DNA from: Terana coerulea
Lineage: Eukaryota > Basidiomycota > Agaricomycetes > Polyporales > Phanerochaetaceae
Length of the DNA stretch: 64,000 nucleotides
Reading direction: 5' to 3'
Assembly (NCBI GenBank): GCA_024811115.1
Contig: JAKOGH010001195.1
Coordinates: 789,168 to 853,167 of the forward strand
Part shown: positions 60,656 to 64,000 of the stretch, piece by piece
Layout of the letters: the number at the start of each line of letters is the position of its first letter
Numbering within the stretch: the first letter of the stretch is position 1
Notes under the pieces: model-generated
Told to the model about the DNA's origin: nothing
What the model saw: only the letters and a program-made list of their open reading frames with translations
Database searches by the model: none
Program-made: the position numbers and the translations under genes

Positions 60656-61221
60656 CTGTCCCTCAAAGCCAATGTCCCTCAAAGACGGTGGACACATGCG
60701 TCTGCGAGTTTGATGAGTTGACACAAGGTCAAACCGTACGGCTGCATGACCGAGCAGGTATAAGTATACTTTACTCCCACCTTATGCATTCATTATTAAT
60801 GAAGCGTATCCGTAGATGCTCCCACTCGTTGAAGTACACCTGTGATCGCCTCCGAGTTCCGGCTATTGCTGCGGGCAATTGCAAGGCGTGCGGGAGCACC
60901 CAATGTTTTGTGCGAATACCTCCTCTTTGCTCAAGCAGCATACAGCACTGATATGCAGATATGCCAGCCGGTTGCCAGGATATCAATTGTTAGAAGTTGA
61001 TGCATGCATGGAAGATGTTGAAGCTTATGTGAAACTTGACCCGTACGTGCGCTCCTAGTTTATCCAAATGTACACGCTTACGCACGTTTAATACTGCGCA
61101 TGCGCCAGTGCCTCAAGGCTTCCTAGCATTCCTCCATCCTTGCCCGTCGACCTCAACATTTTCCGCTGTCCTTCTTCCTCTTGCCCATTCACCGTCCGTT
61201 GCCAGAGCCACACTGTCCCTC
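60656..61221. other. Intergenic upstream of the membrane protein gene
   Basis: Promoter region of the next gene. The long frame extends upstream to an ATG at 61036 but is less protein-like there. Confidence 0.3.
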
Positions 61222-62445
61222 ATGCCGCCTCATATCCTCTCCACAGTATCCCGCATCGCTCAACCAAGAGACCAATCCCAAACCCATCCAGCATTCGGTG
61301 CAGTCAAGTCCCAGTGGGAGAATCCGACCGATATCCTGACCATCCTCATGATTATCGGCGGTGACGTGGTCCAATGCGCCCTCACACAAATGATTGGCAG
61401 CTCCATGTTTTTCACCCCAGTTGCCTTCTCCTTCGGCTGGGTCGCGTATTCCTTTTCGGCCATTCTTTCATCAATCGGTTCACGCAGACTCACACCTGAG
61501 CCAGACACCGACATCACATGCATCAACATCCACTCAGGCTATGAACGCGAAGTGAAGTCATGGGCTTTATCTCGTCTTTACCGCGATATCGTACCCGAGC
61601 CACAAATTAAGTCCCCGCCTGGCCTGACATTGCTCTTCTTCGAGACATCACACTCCAAGCCGTTTGGAATGCGAGACCGTGACTACGTCTTCTATCTCGG
61701 CGTCTTCATCATCCTTCTCCAACTCGGCGTGGCCTGCGTTCCTGGCGGTCTGCGCGGCAACTGGATCATCTTTATCATTACCGTGGGCGGCACGCTGCTC
61801 GTGCAATGTCAGGGCGCGCTTCCGCAATGGAAGCACGAGATGTGGGCGGCGCGCCCTATCGAGCGAACCAAGACCGAAACTGTATGTCTTACTGCCGGGA
61901 ACGGGAGCTCGCATGTCGTGGTCGTCAAAAGTGCAGGCTGCGGACTCAGGCTGGAAGATCTCGCGAGCGGGCGCGTCGTACCCTCACGCTTCACTAAACT
62001 CGCCACCTTCGTCCTAGCCTTCCTGTGGATTGCGCACCTCATCACAGTTCAATCTCTGGAGAGCGACGGCTGGTATTTGCTCGCTATCGGCGGCATCGGT
62101 ATGTTCCAGAACATCGTTGTTGCTGGCGCCCGCCGAAGATCGGGTGCGCTGGGGTTTCACTTGAATGAGTGGAGGATAAATGAAGACAGTGGGAACATAC
62201 TCCACCGCGACAAGGTGTTCAAAGCACTTCAGGCCGCGGAGGACGTCGAAAGACGGGTCGGATTGGTGCTGGTAGATGTCTTTTTCCCCGGAGGGTTGAG
62301 GGAAGATGAGGAGGCATGGCGACAGGGGAAGCTTAGAGCATACGCGACGAAAGAAGTAGACCAACATACCGCCAAGAAAGACCCACCGCTAGCGGACGAG
62401 AAGAGTTTCACACAGTCTGTTAAAAGACGAAGCAGAACAATGTAA
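61222..62445 (+). CDS. Multi-pass membrane protein of unknown function (intronless)
   Basis: A single exon of 407 codons from the ATG at 61222 (MPPHILSTVSRIAQPRDQSQ); an upstream in-frame ATG at 61036 would add 62 residues that look like leader. Hydrophobic helices: PTDILTILMIIGGDVVQCAL, FFTPVAFSFGWVAYSFSAIL, DYVFYLGVFIILLQLGVACV, GNWIIFIITVGGTLLVQ and FTKLATFVLAFLWIAHLITV. I recall similar mushroom proteins beginning with the QWENPTDILTILMIIGGDVV segment; none has an assigned role. Lack of introns is unusual for this window. The tail is charged (RQGKLRAYATKEVDQH). Confidence 0.8.
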   Translation: MPPHILSTVSRIAQPRDQSQTHPAFGAVKSQWENPTDILTILMIIGGDVVQCALTQMIGSSMFFTPVAFSFGWVAYSFSAILSSIGSRRLTPEPDTDITCINIHSGYEREVKSWALSRLYRDIVPEPQIKSPPGLTLLFFETSHSKPFGMRDRDYVFYLGVFIILLQLGVACVPGGLRGNWIIFIITVGGTLLVQCQGALPQWKHEMWAARPIERTKTETVCLTAGNGSSHVVVVKSAGCGLRLEDLASGRVVPSRFTKLATFVLAFLWIAHLITVQSLESDGWYLLAIGGIGMFQNIVVAGARRRSGALGFHLNEWRINEDSGNILHRDKVFKALQAAEDVERRVGLVLVDVFFPGGLREDEEAWRQGKLRAYATKEVDQHTAKKDPPLADEKSFTQSVKRRSRTM

Positions 62446-62528
62446 TTCGCGTTACCGCTGCTGGGTAATACAAGCTGTAATAACGTATTTAAATATTACT
62501 GCCTTGGACTACTGTCCACACACGGTGC
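62446..62528. other. Short convergent spacer
   Basis: 83 bp between stop codons of the membrane protein (+) and HET-like (-) genes. Confidence 0.3.
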
Positions 62529-64000
62529 TCACGCGAAGTCGGGGCCGATTTCCGAAGCACTGAAACGAACTCTCTCTCCTCGACCTGGTCCACCGACGCT
62601 GAACTCCCGTTCGACCCATTCCCACCTTGACGTCTTACTTTTGTCCACCATGTTCTCCATTCCAATGCGATGAAAGAGGTCGCTCCCAGAAGTGTCGCGC
62701 CCGTGATGCTCTATGAACATGAGCGTCATCTCAACGATAACGGGGAATGGTTTATCGGGATTCCAGGCGGTAATGATTCCAGTCTCTGGATCGCGATTGA
62801 ACTCTTTGCGCCATCCAATTTCGACGGCCCAAATACTACGGGCAGAGGCATTCGCCTCAGTTTCTTCTGCATGCGGCGAGTGCGGGAGTTCAACAACGAG
62901 AGCTCCCTGCGCCCGAAACGTGAAGTAGCCCGCATCGCTCATGATGCCTACCGGGGCGCGGTCCGGCTTCCAGGGCTCCCTCAGCCCAATTTCCTCAAAT
63001 GCAAGTGCCAGCCCGCGAGGAGTACGGATAGTCGCGCGGCCTTGGACTGATATCTCCTGGGAATGCGGGGAGAATCGACAGCTCTGGGGGGAAGGGTGGA
63101 GTTCTGGTGCGATGAAGAGCCATTCCGCTGCTCGTCCGCGAGCTAACAGAGATTGTATCAGTTTGATAGTTGCCTTCAAACGGTCGCCCGCCTTGAACTC
63201 CCCAACAGGAAGCTTCACGCCCATGGGTCCCATTATACTGAAAGACCATGTCGACTGGGCGCGAAGACGAGCGGACGAATGCAGACATCCAGAAGTATTG
63301 ATAGTTGATTGTGCGATTGTGAACCAGGCTGTTGCTCAGTAGCCTGGCCGCCGGGGCGTGGAGAATCCGAAGGGGGAAATTTCTGTAATCCTTGGATAAT
63401 CCTGGCTCGTCATCTTCAAAGTGTTCAAAAGCAAAGTGAATTTCGCTCCAAAAGTTCCAGGAGGTCGCAGGCTGCAGAAACGCCTGGTTCAATGATGTGT
63501 TGCATATATTTACTATCCGGCCGCTTGGTTAGGTATGCTCTGAAACGCGGACCATAGCGACCATCAAGAACTTCTGCAGAGAACAAAGCGAAGGATGTGT
63601 GGGTGAACGAGTAGATGCACTTGACGGAGTCCCTCCTAAGATTCAGTTGCGGCTCTCCTGTAGCGTCCATGCTCGATCAATCCAGGTAGTCGATTCATCG
63701 AGGCATGCCAGTCGAACGAGACCTCCAGGAAGTACCAGACAAGGATCGGCGTGTATGTAGATCTCGTACATCCTCTCGATCTGCCAGTTCTTGTCGCGTT
63801 TGTTACGCTGCATTATGCACAATCTATCCAACCAGAGAAGCGATGCGCCAAAGCGCTTGGCAGAGAGACATGCCGTCCGCAGAACAGCGATGGTTATGGG
63901 GTCGGCGTCTTCTGCTCCTTGAACACCAAAGCGGCCTTCCAAAGGCTGCGAGCCTTCGGGCATGGTGAGGTCTCGCCACGGGTACGACACTGCGGCATAC
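62529..64000 (-). pseudogene. HET-like protein, cut by window edge, three frame breaks
   Basis: The 5' end lies beyond 64000. Visible parts: YAAVSYPWRDLTMPEGSQP, ASLLWLDRLCIMQRNKRDKN and WIDRAWTLQE (HET-like core), then VKCIYSFTHTSFALFSAEVL, TSWNFWSEIHFAFEHFEDDE, YFWMSAFVRSSSRPVDMVF and SIMGPMGVKLPVGEFKAGDR. It ends FSASEIGPDFA at 62529. The frame breaks at an AG duplication (63654-63657), near 63489-63491, and near 63239-63243, yet the protein reads sensibly across each. HET domains act in heterokaryon incompatibility and cell death; the mushroom HET-like branch is of unknown role. Confidence 0.68.

Overview
The window is nuclear DNA of a basidiomycete, most likely an Agaricomycete (mushroom or polypore group). 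Most genes are cut by several short introns, usually about 46-75 bp with GT..AG ends. The gene families are typical of mushrooms: a FunK1-type kinase, a DUF6533 membrane protein, a HET-like protein, DUF4470-MYND, a fungal DUF2235 hydrolase, and F-box proteins in tandem. I traced exons by hand and used reading phase as a check; where every junction stays in phase I give exact exon coordinates.

Layout. 1-3341: two tandem F-box copies on the minus strand, the first cut by the window edge, with an inverted repeat between them. 3804-5692 (-): PIN-like transporter. 5970-8075: AT-rich palindromic element of about 1.5 kb inside a wider palindrome. 8328-10057 (-): adenylate-forming enzyme. 11575-13186 (+): zinc alcohol/formaldehyde dehydrogenase. 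13590-15060 (+): Rab7-like GTPase. 15572-18756 (-): ATG4. 20205-20593 (-): 93-residue protein. 21319-22515 (+): peroxisomal dienoyl-CoA isomerase. 22930-24007 (-): FunK1-like kinase. 24343-28428 (-): ankyrin-PH-ORD oxysterol-binding protein (Osh1 type). 29199-29962 (-): unknown protein. 31175-32790 (+): FAD-linked oxidase. 33042-33444 (-): RPA3. 34331-35284 (+): hemopexin-repeat protein. 35487-37202 (-): DUF6533 protein. 38217-40547 (-): two paralogous single-pass membrane proteins. 41345-45164 (+): DUF4470-MYND protein. 45318-50091: two F-box paralogs flanking a broken gene. 51448-53800 (-): C2H2 protein and an upstream gene that may be fused to it. 55220-58134 (+): DUF2235 hydrolase. 58384-60655: tandem repeat, one copy split by a 1,000-bp TA-flanked element. 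61222-62445 (+): membrane protein. 62529-64000 (-): HET-like protein cut by the right edge.

Two themes recur. First, at least 16 small indels and one in-frame stop interrupt otherwise convincing genes, often in homopolymers and including normally functional genes (ATG4, Osh1-like), while other genes are perfectly in phase; this points to draft-assembly indels, to real decay, or to both. Second, non-autonomous inverted-repeat elements are prominent, and one insertion can be shown directly because the second repeat copy preserves the empty site.

The genes do not form an obvious biosynthetic cluster. ATG4, the Rab7-like GTPase, the Osh1-like protein and the peroxisomal isomerase are membrane-traffic or metabolic genes; the F-box, FunK1, HET-like and MYND genes belong to lineage-expanded families.
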